From NCBI GenBank assembly GCA_024305745.1, contig JAHRBS010000012.1, positions 2,361,001 to 2,425,000 on the forward strand: 64,000 nt of DNA, written 5' to 3'. Source of the DNA: Polyporus tsugae. Its lineage: Eukaryota; Basidiomycota; Agaricomycetes; Polyporales; Polyporaceae. Below the pieces are notes generated by a model. That model ran no database searches. It was given only the letters and a program-made list of their open reading frames with translations, and was not told the DNA's origin. Both the position numbers and the translations under genes were made by a program. The first letter of the stretch is position 1, and each line of letters opens with the position of its first letter. Positions 12,306-22,200 of the stretch are shown here, piece by piece.

Positions 12306-13716
12306 CTACCAAGACATGCTCTTCGTAACCAACTCCATCTCCGGGTTCAGCCCCTCCCTCTGCAACCGCTCGATCGCGTCGACCATAGCAGCCCCCGACT
12401 TCTGGTCGTTCCCGTACAGCGTCACCTTCCGAAGACTGCGGGAACGTCTCCAACACGGGCTTCCGAACCTCATAAAGGTCCCGCTCCTGCCTGTCGAAAT
12501 AGTTGACCTCCAGGGTCTCCAGCCGAGCCTCCCCAAACACCTGACATAACACCCATGAGGAAGAGTGGAGTCCGCAGTCGTCTCGCACGCGAAGAGAGAG
12601 CCTATCCGACGAGATTCGTCCTTCCTCGCAGTGACGGTCCCCGATTCGGAAACCCTTACTGTCCGACGAAGCCGCATGGATGTGGAGCCGAATGTGCTGA
12701 GCGAGGATGCGGCGGAGTCTCTCGGGGAACATGGCTTTAATGGTTTCTCCCGTGTCTGGCCGGGGGTAACCCTTCGTCTGGACGTAGAGCTTCTCCAGCG
12801 ATGGGGCGTCGATATCGTGAAGCACGGGCCCGCCGAGCCAGGCCGGTCCAACGAGTGTCAACATGCGGAGGCGCGGCAACACCGCTGGTTCACGGGGTGG
12901 GTGGATGAGGAAGGAGGCCGGTGTGTCGCCGGTCATTTGGACCGAATAATCGGATGTAAAGCGTACTCGGGGAATGTGATCGCCAGGGATTCCAAACGTA
13001 ATGTCGCCCTCAGGACAGCCAAGATGTCGTCTCGGCTTTCTGCGGGAATACCACTGTACTGCGCTCGTATGTCCAGGTGGAAAAGGCTTTGCGACCAAAA
13101 CCCGGACCCCTTTGGCGGAAGTAGAAGCTGGTAGGAGGCAGCCGTCTGCACTCGGGGATGCGCCCTTTCGTTCAAAACGGGACCGACTCCCTAAAGTTTA
13201 CTCTATTCTTTAAAATCGAAATGGAGGCTCATCTTTGGAACGATGTACACACACTCGAGTGCGGGGAGGGGCCGGCCCAAGAGAGGTATCAGCGAAGATA
13301 GAGCGTTGACATGGAACCGGGGAGCAGTGGTGATAGCGCGGATCTGGAAGGCATGGGGCAGAATGAAGGGAAGAGCGGACTCGCATGAAACACTGAACAG
13401 TAGATCTAGAGGGGAAACCTGGGAGTGGAAGAGGCGGTGTTGAAGGGCGACAAGGTTGTTGGTGACAGGAAGGCGGGACCAAGCCCGGCGCGTCGACGAT
13501 GACATCGCGGAAGCGGCGACAGACGAGCATAAGAGGAACCCAGTTGGTTACGGGACGTTGACATTCTTCCATAACGTTTTCGAATGGGCCCTTGTCCTTG
13601 CTGACCCTCGGGATCTGAGACTCGGTGCATATGTCGATGAGGAGCTCCACCGGAAGGTTTTCGACCGGGGTGCCCATGTGTACTGAAAGGCCTGTGCTAA
13701 CGTGCATGAACGACAA
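12306..13716 (-). pseudogene. F-box protein pseudogene, tandem copy of the intact gene at 14345-15751
   Basis: Read against the neighbouring intact copy, this is the same gene with several breaks. The N-terminus (ENLPVELLIDI, then NWVPLMLVCRRFRDVIVD) is preserved. A 2-base deletion at about 13480 shifts the frame, a TAG at 13205-13203 replaces the tryptophan codon of the intact copy, a second shift lies near 12,950, and a 1-base insertion near 12,440 shifts it again before the conserved end (GNDQKSGAAMVDAIERLQ). The order and spacing of all segments match the intact copy. The similarity continues upstream of the start to about 13,860. No functional product is expected. Confidence 0.9.
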
Positions 13717-14344
13717 TGGTCACGGGAATTAGGTAGCAAGCATCCGGTTTCCACGACAAATACGTACTGGGGTGGGAAGTTCGGACACGCCAGACGGGAC
13801 GGATGGCAATGATCTGCTCTCTCAACCGTTTGTCAGCGCTGTAACCCATCCTTACAAGGTTTGAAAGCTATCTTCAAGAGGAGTCTTGAGTGGAAGGTAC
13901 CTCCAGGGTTGGACGTTGCCTATAAGTACGTTTCCACGATAGCACGCCGGTTTCTCCTGAGTAGACAGGGTCAGCCGCCGGAAATGGCGTGGCCGCCAAT
14001 CTCTCTCCCATATGGAGCCGTTTGATATGGGGAGCAAGGATGGTCATATAAACGTGGCCAACGTGGATTATGAGCGGAGACAGACATGGGAAAACGAAAC
14101 GTGGCAGCGGGAAGTTTCGTTGCCGAGGGTGCGTGCTCCCTTTGCAACACTTCGAGTTTGGTACAGACATTCCAATTCCGCGACTATGCTACGGCCAAGA
14201 TATAATTCTATACGACGTTGCTGTCAGAGGAACTCGAAATCGTTCAGATGGGGAAGACGCACATGTACATGGCTCCGACAGAACCGACCGAGTCGGCGAA
14301 CCTTCAGATGCGCTCGTATCCACTTCCCGGCCCAGAATACCTTC
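13717..14344. other. Spacer between tandem F-box copies, left part duplicated promoter
   Basis: The first roughly 145 bases (13717-13860) resemble bases 15752-15900 upstream of the intact copy, so the 5' flank was duplicated with the gene. The rest, up to the stop codon of the intact copy, shows no gene. Confidence 0.5.
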
Positions 14345-15751
14345 CTACCACGGCGCACTCTCCACCACCAAACCCATCTCCGTGTTCAGCCCCTCCTTCT
14401 GCAACGCCTCGATCGCAGCGACCATGGCCGCCCCCGACTTCTGGTCGTTCCCGCACAGCGCGACCTTCCGCAGCCCCGGGAACGTCTCCAACACCTCCTT
14501 CCAAACCCCGCAGCCCTCCGGCCGCTGCAACATGAAGTAGTTGACCTCCAGAGTCTCCAGCGACGCCTCCTTAAACAGGTGACACAACACGTGCAAAGGG
14601 AAGCGATGGTCGGCCGGCTCGCTATGGACGCGGAGGTAGAATCGGTCCGACGAGACCCGTCCGGTCTCACAGTGACAGTCCCCCATTCGGAAGCCCTTCC
14701 CGTCCGATCCAGCGTGAATGTGGAGCCGACTATGCTGGGCGAGGATGCGGCGAAGCCTGTTGGGGAACATGTCCACAATAGCGGCCGATCCGTGGCTTCG
14801 AGGGTGGCTAGTGGTACAGTGGATGTAGAGCCGCTCCAAGGATGGGTAATCGATACCATGAAGCACGGGACCGCTAAGCCAAGTGGGTCCGAAAAGCGTG
14901 AGGCTGCGAAGACGCCACAACGGCGTTGGTTCACGAGGTGGATTGACGGGAAGAGGTGGCTGTCGAATACCGAATATTTGGAAACCGAAATCCGGTGGGA
15001 CGCCATACTCGGGGAATGTGATCGCCAAGGATTCCAACAGCGGCGTCGCCGTCAGGACGGTCAAGATGTTGTCTCGGTGTTCTGCAGTAATATCCCCGTA
15101 CTGAGATCGTATGTCCAGGTGTAAAAGCTTCTGGGACCAGAAACCTGAGTCCTTCGGAGGAAGTAGAAGCCGATAGGATGTGACCATCTTCACCCGAGGA
15201 TGCGACGTTTCGTTGAAAACGGAACCGGCATCCCTGAGTTTATGCCATTCTTTGGAATCGAAGTCGAGGTCCATTATGGGGACGACGTGAGCGCGTTCAA
15301 GGGCTGGAAGAGAGACGTTGAGGAGAGGAATCAGAGAGGGTATCAAGTTGATGTGGAACCGTGGAGTGGTGATGATGGCGCGGATTCGGGGGGCATGTGG
15401 CAGAAGGAAGGGAAGCGCGGACTCGCATGAAACACTGAACAGCAGATCCGGAGGGGTAACCTGGGAGCGGAAGAGGCGGCGTTGAAGGGCGACAAGGTTG
15501 TTGGTGACAGGAAGGCGGGACCACAAGCCCGGTACGTCGACGATGACATCGCGGAAGCGGCGACAGACGAGCATGAGAGGAACCCAATTGGTTACGGGAC
15601 GTTGACATTCTTCTATAACGTTTTCGAATGGGCTCTTGTCCTTGCTGATCCTCGGGATCTGAGACTCGATGATTATGTCGATGAGGAGCTCCACTGGAAG
15701 GTTTTCGATCGGGCTGCCCATGTGTACCGAAGGTCCTGTGCTAACGTGCAT
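14345..15751 (-). CDS. F-box protein, intact tandem copy
   Basis: A 468-residue intronless reading from the ATG at 15751; an in-frame ATG at 15805 would add 18 residues. The F-box-like N-terminus has ENLPVELLIDI and, after a short insertion, NWVPLMLVCRRFRDVIVD ending in PGLWSRLPV, the usual basidiomycete pattern that recruits Skp1. The remainder is a leucine-rich region with periodic L-x-x-L segments and several Cys/His, presumably the substrate-binding part. Preferring 15751 rests on the pseudogene copy, which has the same MHVSTG start. It is flanked on the upstream side by an LTR retrotransposon beginning about 480 bases away. Confidence 0.85.
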   Translation of the reverse strand: MHVSTGPSVHMGSPIENLPVELLIDIIIESQIPRISKDKSPFENVIEECQRPVTNWVPLMLVCRRFRDVIVDVPGLWSRLPVTNNLVALQRRLFRSQVTPPDLLFSVSCESALPFLLPHAPRIRAIITTPRFHINLIPSLIPLLNVSLPALERAHVVPIMDLDFDSKEWHKLRDAGSVFNETSHPRVKMVTSYRLLLPPKDSGFWSQKLLHLDIRSQYGDITAEHRDNILTVLTATPLLESLAITFPEYGVPPDFGFQIFGIRQPPLPVNPPREPTPLWRLRSLTLFGPTWLSGPVLHGIDYPSLERLYIHCTTSHPRSHGSAAIVDMFPNRLRRILAQHSRLHIHAGSDGKGFRMGDCHCETGRVSSDRFYLRVHSEPADHRFPLHVLCHLFKEASLETLEVNYFMLQRPEGCGVWKEVLETFPGLRKVALCGNDQKSGAAMVAAIEALQKEGLNTEMGLVVESAPW

Positions 15752-15895
15752 GGATGATAGAGGACATGGACATCGGTGAGTTGAAAATCCGGTATCTGCG
15801 GCCAACGCGTACGTACTGATGTCGAAGTTTGTCAGACTCGGACGGATACCGATGATCTATATTCTCTACCATCCGTTAGCGCTGCCATAACCTTG

Positions 15896-16234
15896 GGCAG
15901 TGGAACCACCGCACCGATAGTGTGTTCGCCGAGGTGTCTTAGGTTGAAGATAGAGGTTGGGATGGGCCGGATGGGCTGTTGGCTGAAGATAATGGTGGGG
16001 ATTGGCCGGGGGGGGGGCGCGGGGGCGGGTGTTGAACATATAAGTAGTCGGAGCAGGTTCCCCCGATAGCGATCTGGCACCGAGTAGGCCTTTCTGTTCG
16101 CCCCCTCACCGAAGTCGATCAACAGGGTGCACCGCCCGAAGTGACATGACCTGGCGTTGGAGCAGGAAGCTAAGTGAGTAGCGACAATTGAATATGGAAC
16201 GCTTGTACATACATTGAAAACTATTGTGCTTGCG
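15896..16234. other. G-rich intergenic stretch upstream of F-box gene
   Basis: It contains an imperfect direct repeat (GAAGATAGAGGTTGGGATGG against GAAGATAATGGTGGGGATTGG, about 15943-16008) followed by a run of ten G at 16008-16017 and more G tracts to 16029. The right end is the 5-base target site TTGCG at 16230-16234 of the retrotransposon. Confidence 0.5.
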
Positions 16235-16329
16235 TGTTACGATACGATCCTTACGATTAGTAATACCACCTGTAACGACATGTACGACCTGCCCTGAAGC
16301 ACCTGGTCCGTGCACAGGTTCCAGTACAA

Positions 16330-16337
16330 TATATAAA
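16330..16337 (+). promoter_or_regulatory. LTR TATA box
   Basis: TATATAAA, 34 bases upstream of A16364. That spacing would place the transcript start at about the first base of the self-complementary 11-mer. Confidence 0.75.
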
Positions 16338-16363
16338 CCCCTCGGTAGCTGCGGTAATTCCCC

Positions 16364-16374
16364 AGCTTCGAGTT
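16364..16374 (+). promoter_or_regulatory. Self-primer sequence, likely 5' end of the retrotransposon transcript
   Basis: AGCTTCGAGTT is the exact reverse complement of the 11 bases at the priming site 16431-16441. It lies about 34 bases after the TATA box, where transcription should begin. Confidence 0.75.
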
Positions 16375-16430
16375 GGTCTTTAGTCCCCCAGTCCTTCGCT
16401 TATTGCTAGCGTGAGGTCTGACCTTATCAT

Positions 16431-16441
16431 AACTCGAAGCT
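16431..16441 (+). promoter_or_regulatory. Primer-binding site, complementary to the element's own 5' transcript end
   Basis: AACTCGAAGCT begins two bases after the LTR terminal A. It lacks the TGG that would pair with a tRNA 3' CCA. All 11 bases pair with 16364-16374, and the adjacent base allows a G-U pair. This matches the fold-back priming known for Tf1 and related chromoviruses. Confidence 0.78.
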
Positions 16442-16474
16442 ACCCTTTCATCAACCTACGGCGCACCGTCTTCG

Positions 16475-17050
16475 TTGCCAACCGTGGCGTCCTCATCATC
16501 CTCCACTTCTCTCCCCGTCCCGAACCCTCCGCTCGTCGTGCGTCTCACCGACGGCACCACCCACCACCTCGTCCCTATATACACCCTCACCAACTCGTCG
16601 CCGCCGTCTCCGTCGTCGACACCACCTATCCCAATTCCACCCCCGCACCTTCGTCACCGATCCCCAAGTCCCCTTATCAACTCAGACTCCGATTCCGACT
16701 CCGTCATCGCCGTAGACTCCGACTCTGACTCCGACTCAGACGCCGGCATCCCCGTCCACATCGCCGTATCCCGACACGTCAATCCCGCGCACGCCACCTT
16801 CATCCAAACAAGGGTCAACACCCCGCTGTTCCAAGGAACAGAAGTCACGGCGTACGTCCCACGCTCCCTTTACTCCGTCCTTCCCGGACACGTCATCTTC
16901 CGCTTCCCCGCCACCCCAACAACTTCTGCCTACTCTCTTTACGGCATCATCGCATCCGTACAACCCACCTATTGGGTATTTCACATTTCCCTTATACCTT
17001 ACGTTATCGACCAGACCACTATTCTACACGTGTCCATTCCAACTGAGTAG
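16475..17050 (+). CDS. Retrotransposon extra ORF 1, unknown function
   Basis: 191 residues, beginning 33 bases after the primer-binding site. The N-terminal half is Ser/Pro-rich and includes two acidic runs of alternating Ser-Asp. The C-terminal half looks folded, with hydrophobic stretches such as VTAYVPRSLYSVLPGHVIF. I recognise no domain. It is in the same frame as ORF 2, separated by a stop and 126 bases. Confidence 0.5.
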   Translation: MPTVASSSSSTSLPVPNPPLVVRLTDGTTHHLVPIYTLTNSSPPSPSSTPPIPIPPPHLRHRSPSPLINSDSDSDSVIAVDSDSDSDSDAGIPVHIAVSRHVNPAHATFIQTRVNTPLFQGTEVTAYVPRSLYSVLPGHVIFRFPATPTTSAYSLYGIIASVQPTYWVFHISLIPYVIDQTTILHVSIPTE

Positions 17051-17176
17051 TCAGTGACCACGTGTCACAACTCGGCGCAGGAGACCCCGGTTAGCCATAC
17101 CGCGGTAAAACTGCTACTATAATCTATACCTTGTCACGAACCGTACGCTTACCCACACCTTCTTTGTATCTAGTGA

Positions 17177-18130
17177 ATGGACCCTTGGGATCTGCTGCTT
17201 GAATCGTACCCAACTCCGTCTCCATCCCCTCCACCGGTCCTCCGCGCTATAAATGCGTGGGAAGATAGGGCAACACGGCTTGCGCAGGACAGCGGCACTG
17301 TCAATTCCAGAAATCAGACGACGTCCGAGTTGACGCACACATCCTCAACGACAATCTCCACCAGTGCCACCAACAACCGTGTCCCAACCGGTACAACAGC
17401 CAGAACCCCATCAATTTCCGAACCCCGCAGTATATCCCCATCCCGCGTGAACCGCCACCGGAACCAACAGCTCCGGTACCTGGAACAACTCACACAAGAA
17501 CTCGTGCGCGTCAGCCGACCCCTGAGCCCGTTGTACGCGCCGGAAGTCCGTACCCACGCACCCGCCCAGAACGCCAGCGAGAACCTACCCCGCCTGTCGC
17601 ACACATCCCCATCCCCGTCCAAGTCGCGGGATCCACGGAAGCGTCCCCGGTTGCCGGAAGTAGCCGATTCGAATACCGAGAACTCCCGGAAGAACCCTCG
17701 CCTCCAACAGACTCAGACTACGATCAGGAACCTTCCAGACGTCATAGATCTGACTCAGACGGATTCGTCCGTGCCCTCGAGAACCTCGGTCTCCGCGCTT
17801 CCCCCACGACCACAGGATCCTTACCCGCTTCCCAAAACCCCATCCAACCTCCCGTCCAAACCGCCGGCATCAGCCAACCACCCCGCGCTCATCGAGCAAT
17901 GGCGCAAACATTTTCATTTGACGCGGCAACGCAAGCGTGGATCTCGGGGGAGATCGCAAACTTCATCGCGGCAACCCAACCCCAACGCGGAGGCAGGAAC
18001 CACGCCCCGCCTAGACTCGCCCAGCCCGAGTACTTCGACGGCCTCAGCCCAGACTTCGAACAGTGGAAGTCTGACGTCCAGGTCTACGTGGCCGGCCTGG
18101 ACAAAGATCCAGCAATATCTGCCGTCTTAG
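17177..18130 (+). CDS. Retrotransposon extra ORF 2, Pro/Ser/Thr-rich
   Basis: 317 residues. The first 240 are low-complexity, rich in Pro, Ser, Thr and Arg, with a possible basic nuclear signal (RDPRKRPRLPE) and an acidic VIDLTQTDSS segment that resembles a SUMO-interacting motif. The last 78 residues overlap the start of Gag in another frame and are probably not selected. Gag lies in the -1 frame relative to this ORF, so it could act as an N-terminal extension through frameshifting or be an independent protein. Confidence 0.5.
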   Translation: MDPWDLLLESYPTPSPSPPPVLRAINAWEDRATRLAQDSGTVNSRNQTTSELTHTSSTTISTSATNNRVPTGTTARTPSISEPRSISPSRVNRHRNQQLRYLEQLTQELVRVSRPLSPLYAPEVRTHAPAQNASENLPRLSHTSPSPSKSRDPRKRPRLPEVADSNTENSRKNPRLQQTQTTIRNLPDVIDLTQTDSSVPSRTSVSALPPRPQDPYPLPKTPSNLPSKPPASANHPALIEQWRKHFHLTRQRKRGSRGRSQTSSRQPNPNAEAGTTPRLDSPSPSTSTASAQTSNSGSLTSRSTWPAWTKIQQYLPS

Positions 18131-19194
18131 GGTTGATTCGTGGTACAACTGTGAACAGATGGAAGCGTAATCTCGTAGAGGACAAGTTTGTGGCAAACGG
18201 GAATAGATGGAACTACCCGGACGTAGCAGCGTTCTGGGCCGAGTTGACAGCGAAGTTTAGACCAATAAACTACGTTAACGACGCAATCATCGCACTCGAT
18301 CAGATTCACATGGGCAATCGCCGGGCCGAAGACTTCTTTGACGAATGGGAAGATCTGACAGCCCGTGCTACGGAAAACAAAGACATGGCTAACAACATTT
18401 ATCGGCTCAAAAACGCGCTACCATCCAGCTACCTAGTTGCGATCAGCACAATGCCGGTAAAACCTGTCACCTATGCCCAGTGGAAATCTACGATCATCGC
18501 CATGGACAACGATCGCATCATCTTCAACCGCCAGATCCGTGATTTCACACGTCGACCACCCCCGCAACAACCACCCCCACGTGCTCCACCTCAGTACCCA
18601 CCACCGAATGCTCCCCCGCGCTATGGTAACCCTCCCCCACGATACCCAGGAAATGCCCCACGGTATCCATCACGATACCCAGAATATTCCCCAGCGTTCC
18701 CTCCGTCACGATATCCGCCATACGCCCCAGCGTCACAATATCCACCACCCCGGCCATACTACCCACAACGTCCCCAGGTACCCACGATGCCGGGAGACAG
18801 ACGCACAGGCGCAGGGGTCACGTATGGAGGAGCCGGACAGCCGATGGACATTGATCGGCTCAGGGCCCGACCATGCCGAAAGTGCGGCGCAAAGCAGACC
18901 GAGAAGGGCTCATGTGGAGACATGTGGCATATCCCCAACCGGACCGGTGCAGCTGCGGTACAGAAGCGCCGATGGGAAGAACACGACAGTCGCGAGGAAT
19001 TCCTTGAAGAGGTCAGACGTTTCTATCAGGAAGACCCTGAGGACTTCCTTGCACAGATTGCCGGGGTAATGGTCCCTACCTATCACGAGGACCCAGAGCC
19101 ACAGCACGCACTGGAGGAATACACGGATGGATACAACGAGATACAGCAACAGATGGACGAGTACAAGCAGCATTTTCCCTACGGTCCCACGTAA
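17899..19194 (+). CDS. Retrotransposon Gag
   Basis: 431 residues. The central part has the retrotransposon capsid pattern (YFDGLSPDFEQWKSDVQVYV, then WAELTAKFRPINYVNDAI). A long Pro/Arg/Tyr-rich linker follows, then a Cys/His cluster starting CRKCGAKQ with C, C, C and H. This is not the standard CX2CX4HX4C knuckle. Pol lies in the -1 frame and its frame is open upstream through at least 150 bases of Gag, which suits a programmed frameshift; I could not pick out a slip site. Confidence 0.85.
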   Translation: MAQTFSFDAATQAWISGEIANFIAATQPQRGGRNHAPPRLAQPEYFDGLSPDFEQWKSDVQVYVAGLDKDPAISAVLGLIRGTTVNRWKRNLVEDKFVANGNRWNYPDVAAFWAELTAKFRPINYVNDAIIALDQIHMGNRRAEDFFDEWEDLTARATENKDMANNIYRLKNALPSSYLVAISTMPVKPVTYAQWKSTIIAMDNDRIIFNRQIRDFTRRPPPQQPPPRAPPQYPPPNAPPRYGNPPPRYPGNAPRYPSRYPEYSPAFPPSRYPPYAPASQYPPPRPYYPQRPQVPTMPGDRRTGAGVTYGGAGQPMDIDRLRARPCRKCGAKQTEKGSCGDMWHIPNRTGAAAVQKRRWEEHDSREEFLEEVRRFYQEDPEDFLAQIAGVMVPTYHEDPEPQHALEEYTDGYNEIQQQMDEYKQHFPYGPT

Positions 19195-19250
19195 GCGCAC
19201 ATACGCGGCGACCGTCACTTTACAATAGTTTTCAGAATCGGTTTTCTGTC

Positions 19251-22200
19251 TTGGACTCTGATGTACCCGTTCTGGGTTGTACGATACCTATGCCTACTTA
19301 TTCACCGGACAACTCCACCATTCCCCACCCTACCCAGTTACGTACTATACTTATTAAAAACAACGAGACGACTGATCGTCGGAGCCAACCTACAGGCAAC
19401 GATCAGCGCGGCGGGTTAGAACCCGTGCTTAATTTCTCGTCCAAAAATAACAAAAAAATTGAAAAAACCCCTAGTGCGCCCATTAACGCCATCCGAGTAA
19501 TGTCCTACGGTCCGACGTACTTCAAAGTCACACGCGGTACCAGAAGCAAACAACTAGACATACCGGTTATGATCAAAAACCTAGAAACTCTTCAGGTTTA
19601 CGACACCAAGGCTCTCTGCGACACCGGTTGTACCGGTTCATGTGTCAATAGAAACTTCGTTCAGCGTGCAGGCCTATCACCTAAGCCATTCCCACATCCC
19701 ATTGACGTATTCAACGCCGATGGATCTCCCAACATAGGTGGTAGAATCACGCATTACGTTGACGTACAGCTACAGATCGGAGACCACGCGGAACAAATCC
19801 CGCTTCTAGTCACTGATCTTGGCAAAATGGACATATATCTTGGGCACGACTGGATTGAGCATCACAATCCGTCGATACATTGGAAGAACAAAACCATTGA
19901 GTTCGACCGATGCCCGAGCACTTGCCATCACATCGTCAGCGCTGGTGATCGAATCTTCTCCCTACATACCCGATCGTGGCTTGATGCCCGATCAGTCCAC
20001 ATACATGCGAAACCGTTGGTAGCAATGGAAATCGCAATCAAACAGAATGAGACCAAGGCAGAACAAATGTTCGAGGAAATGATCCCAGAGTACTATCGAG
20101 ATTTCCGCGACGTCTTCGACGAAGTGACGTTCTCTACTCTTCCCGAACGATGGCCTTATGACCACGCGATTGAATTGACCGTGAACGCTAAACTGTATTG
20201 TGGAAAGATATACCCCATGACTCTAGACGAACAACAAGCGCTAGATGTGTTCTTAGAGGAAAACCTATCCACGGGTCAAATTCGTCCATCAAAATCCTCG
20301 TGGGGGGCTCCGTTCTTCTTTGTCAAGAAAAAAGACGGCAAACTGCATCCCGTTCAGGACTACCGGCAGTTAAACGCCTTGACCAAGAAAAACGTATACC
20401 CCCTTCCTCTAATGCTAGAAATCCTAGATCGGCTGAAAGGAGCCCAGTACTATACCAAGTTAGACATACGTTGGGGATACAACAATATTCGCATAGTCGA
20501 CGGCGACGAGGAAAAAGCAGCGTTTATCACCAATCGCGGCTTATACGAACCTCTCGTCATGTTTTTCGGCTTAACGAATTCCCCGGCGACTTTCCAAATG
20601 ATGATGAATTCGATCTTCCAAGATCTGATTCTTCGTGGAAAGGTCATTGTGTACTTGGACGACATCATCATCTGTACAGCCAATTTAGAGGAACACAGAC
20701 GCATAGTGCGACAAGTCCTACAGATCCTTCGAGACAATCACCTTACGCGTAAACCCCAGAAGTGTGAGTTCGAAACTCAAGAAACCGAGTACTTAGGCCA
20801 TATCATCACCCCCGGCAAGATCCGCATGGACCCGGCCAAGGTCAAAGGTGTCACTGATTGGCCGGTACCCACGTGCAAACGTGATGTACAGAGTTTCCTC
20901 AGATTCGCAAACTTCTATAGACAGTTTATCAAGGACTTCTCAAAGATCGCTGGACCAATGACTCGTCTCACGGGTCTTAACGTATGGACATGGACTCCAG
21001 AGCATCAACTTGCTTTTGAAGGGATCAAGGGCGCAATCACACATGCCCCCGTGTTAGCCATACCCAACGACACGGATCCCTTAAAAGTCGAATGCGATGC
21101 CTCGAACTTTGCGATCGGAGCCGAGCTCTCGCAGTGTCAGAACGGACTATGGAAACCTGTTGCCTTCCTATCACATTCCTTAACACCCGCACAAAAAGGA
21201 TACAAGATCTGGGATCAAGAAATGTTGTCAGTTATCGCCGCGTTACAAGAATGGCGTCACTTCCTCCAAAACGCGCGAGAATTTGAGGTCCATAATGACC
21301 ACAAAAACCTCGAATACTTCCGAAAACCACAACGGCTAAACGCGCGACAAGCGCGTTGGGCGACAACTCTCGCGAACTACCATTTCAAGTTACACCATAA
21401 ACCAGGTCGTACCATGGGCAAAGTAGATGCTCTGTCTAGACGCGTGGACCACGAAACCGGTCCCATGATCGAAAACTTCACGTTGCTCAAGGAACACTGG
21501 TTTGCGGCTTCTCATACGATAGACGGAGCAGACAATCTAAAGAAAATGTGTCTGGAACACGTTAATCTTTATGACCGTCTTGTCGTCGAGAAACTAGGAA
21601 AGGACAATGATTGGGAATTAGCCGAGGACGGCTTAATCTACAGGAGGGGGAGAATGGTCGTTCCAAACCACTCGGAACTTCGTGGACGCGTCATCGCTTC
21701 ACACCACGACTCAATCGCGGCTGGACATCCGGGCGCAGCCAAAACACAAGATCTGATCATGAGATCTTATTGGTGGCCGTCCATTCGGAAAGACGTTGCC
21801 AAGTACGTCGCCAGATGCATCACGTGCCAGCGCGTCAAGATTGATCGACAACCACGTGCCGCACCACTCCATCCCAACCCTATTCCCGATCAGAACTGGC
21901 AATTCGTCACCATGGACTATATGACCGGACTACCCGAATGCAACGGACATGATGCCATACTAGTCTTTGTCGATATGAAGTCAAAGGACTACATTGCTAT
22001 TCCCTGTTCAAAAACGCTAGACTCGGAAGGACAAGCGAGACTCTTCATCAAACACGTAGTCGTACCCCACAGCCTGCCCAAGCGCATATGGTCGGACCGA
22101 GGTCCTACCCTCGTGTCCTCCTTCACCAAAGAAGTCTACCGACAAATGGGAATCGAAGGCAATCCCAGTACAGCCTATCATCCCCAAACCGACGGACAGA

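Larger units (their letters stand above)
12306..15895. repeat. Tandem duplication containing two F-box copies, period about 2.05 kb
   Basis: The unit includes the coding region plus about 145 bases of 5' flank. Matching start points (13707 and 15751) and end points (12306 and 14345) give an offset of 2,039-2,044 bases. The 3' flanks do not match. Confidence 0.85.
16235..16429 (+). repeat. 5' LTR
   Basis: 195 bases, TG to CA. It matches the 3' LTR except for one base (C here, T there, in a CpG context near 16410). It contains its own TATA box. Confidence 0.97.

Noticed and set aside
12298..13098. 266-codon minus-strand ORF as an independent gene
   Set aside because: It is one segment of the frameshifted F-box pseudogene; both ends run out of frame relative to the intact copy.
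14012..15124. 370-codon plus-strand ORF
   Set aside because: It lies antisense inside the intact F-box gene. Its Arg/Val-rich composition is that of the opposite strand of a GC-rich coding sequence, and it has no domain.
16235..16429. tRNA-primed PBS for the retrotransposon
   Set aside because: The bases after the LTR do not begin with TGG and match no tRNA 3' end that I know, while they match the LTR itself over 11 of 11 bases.
18473..19069. 198-codon ORF within gag
   Set aside because: Third-frame shadow of the Pro/Arg/His-rich linker of Gag, with no start context or domain.
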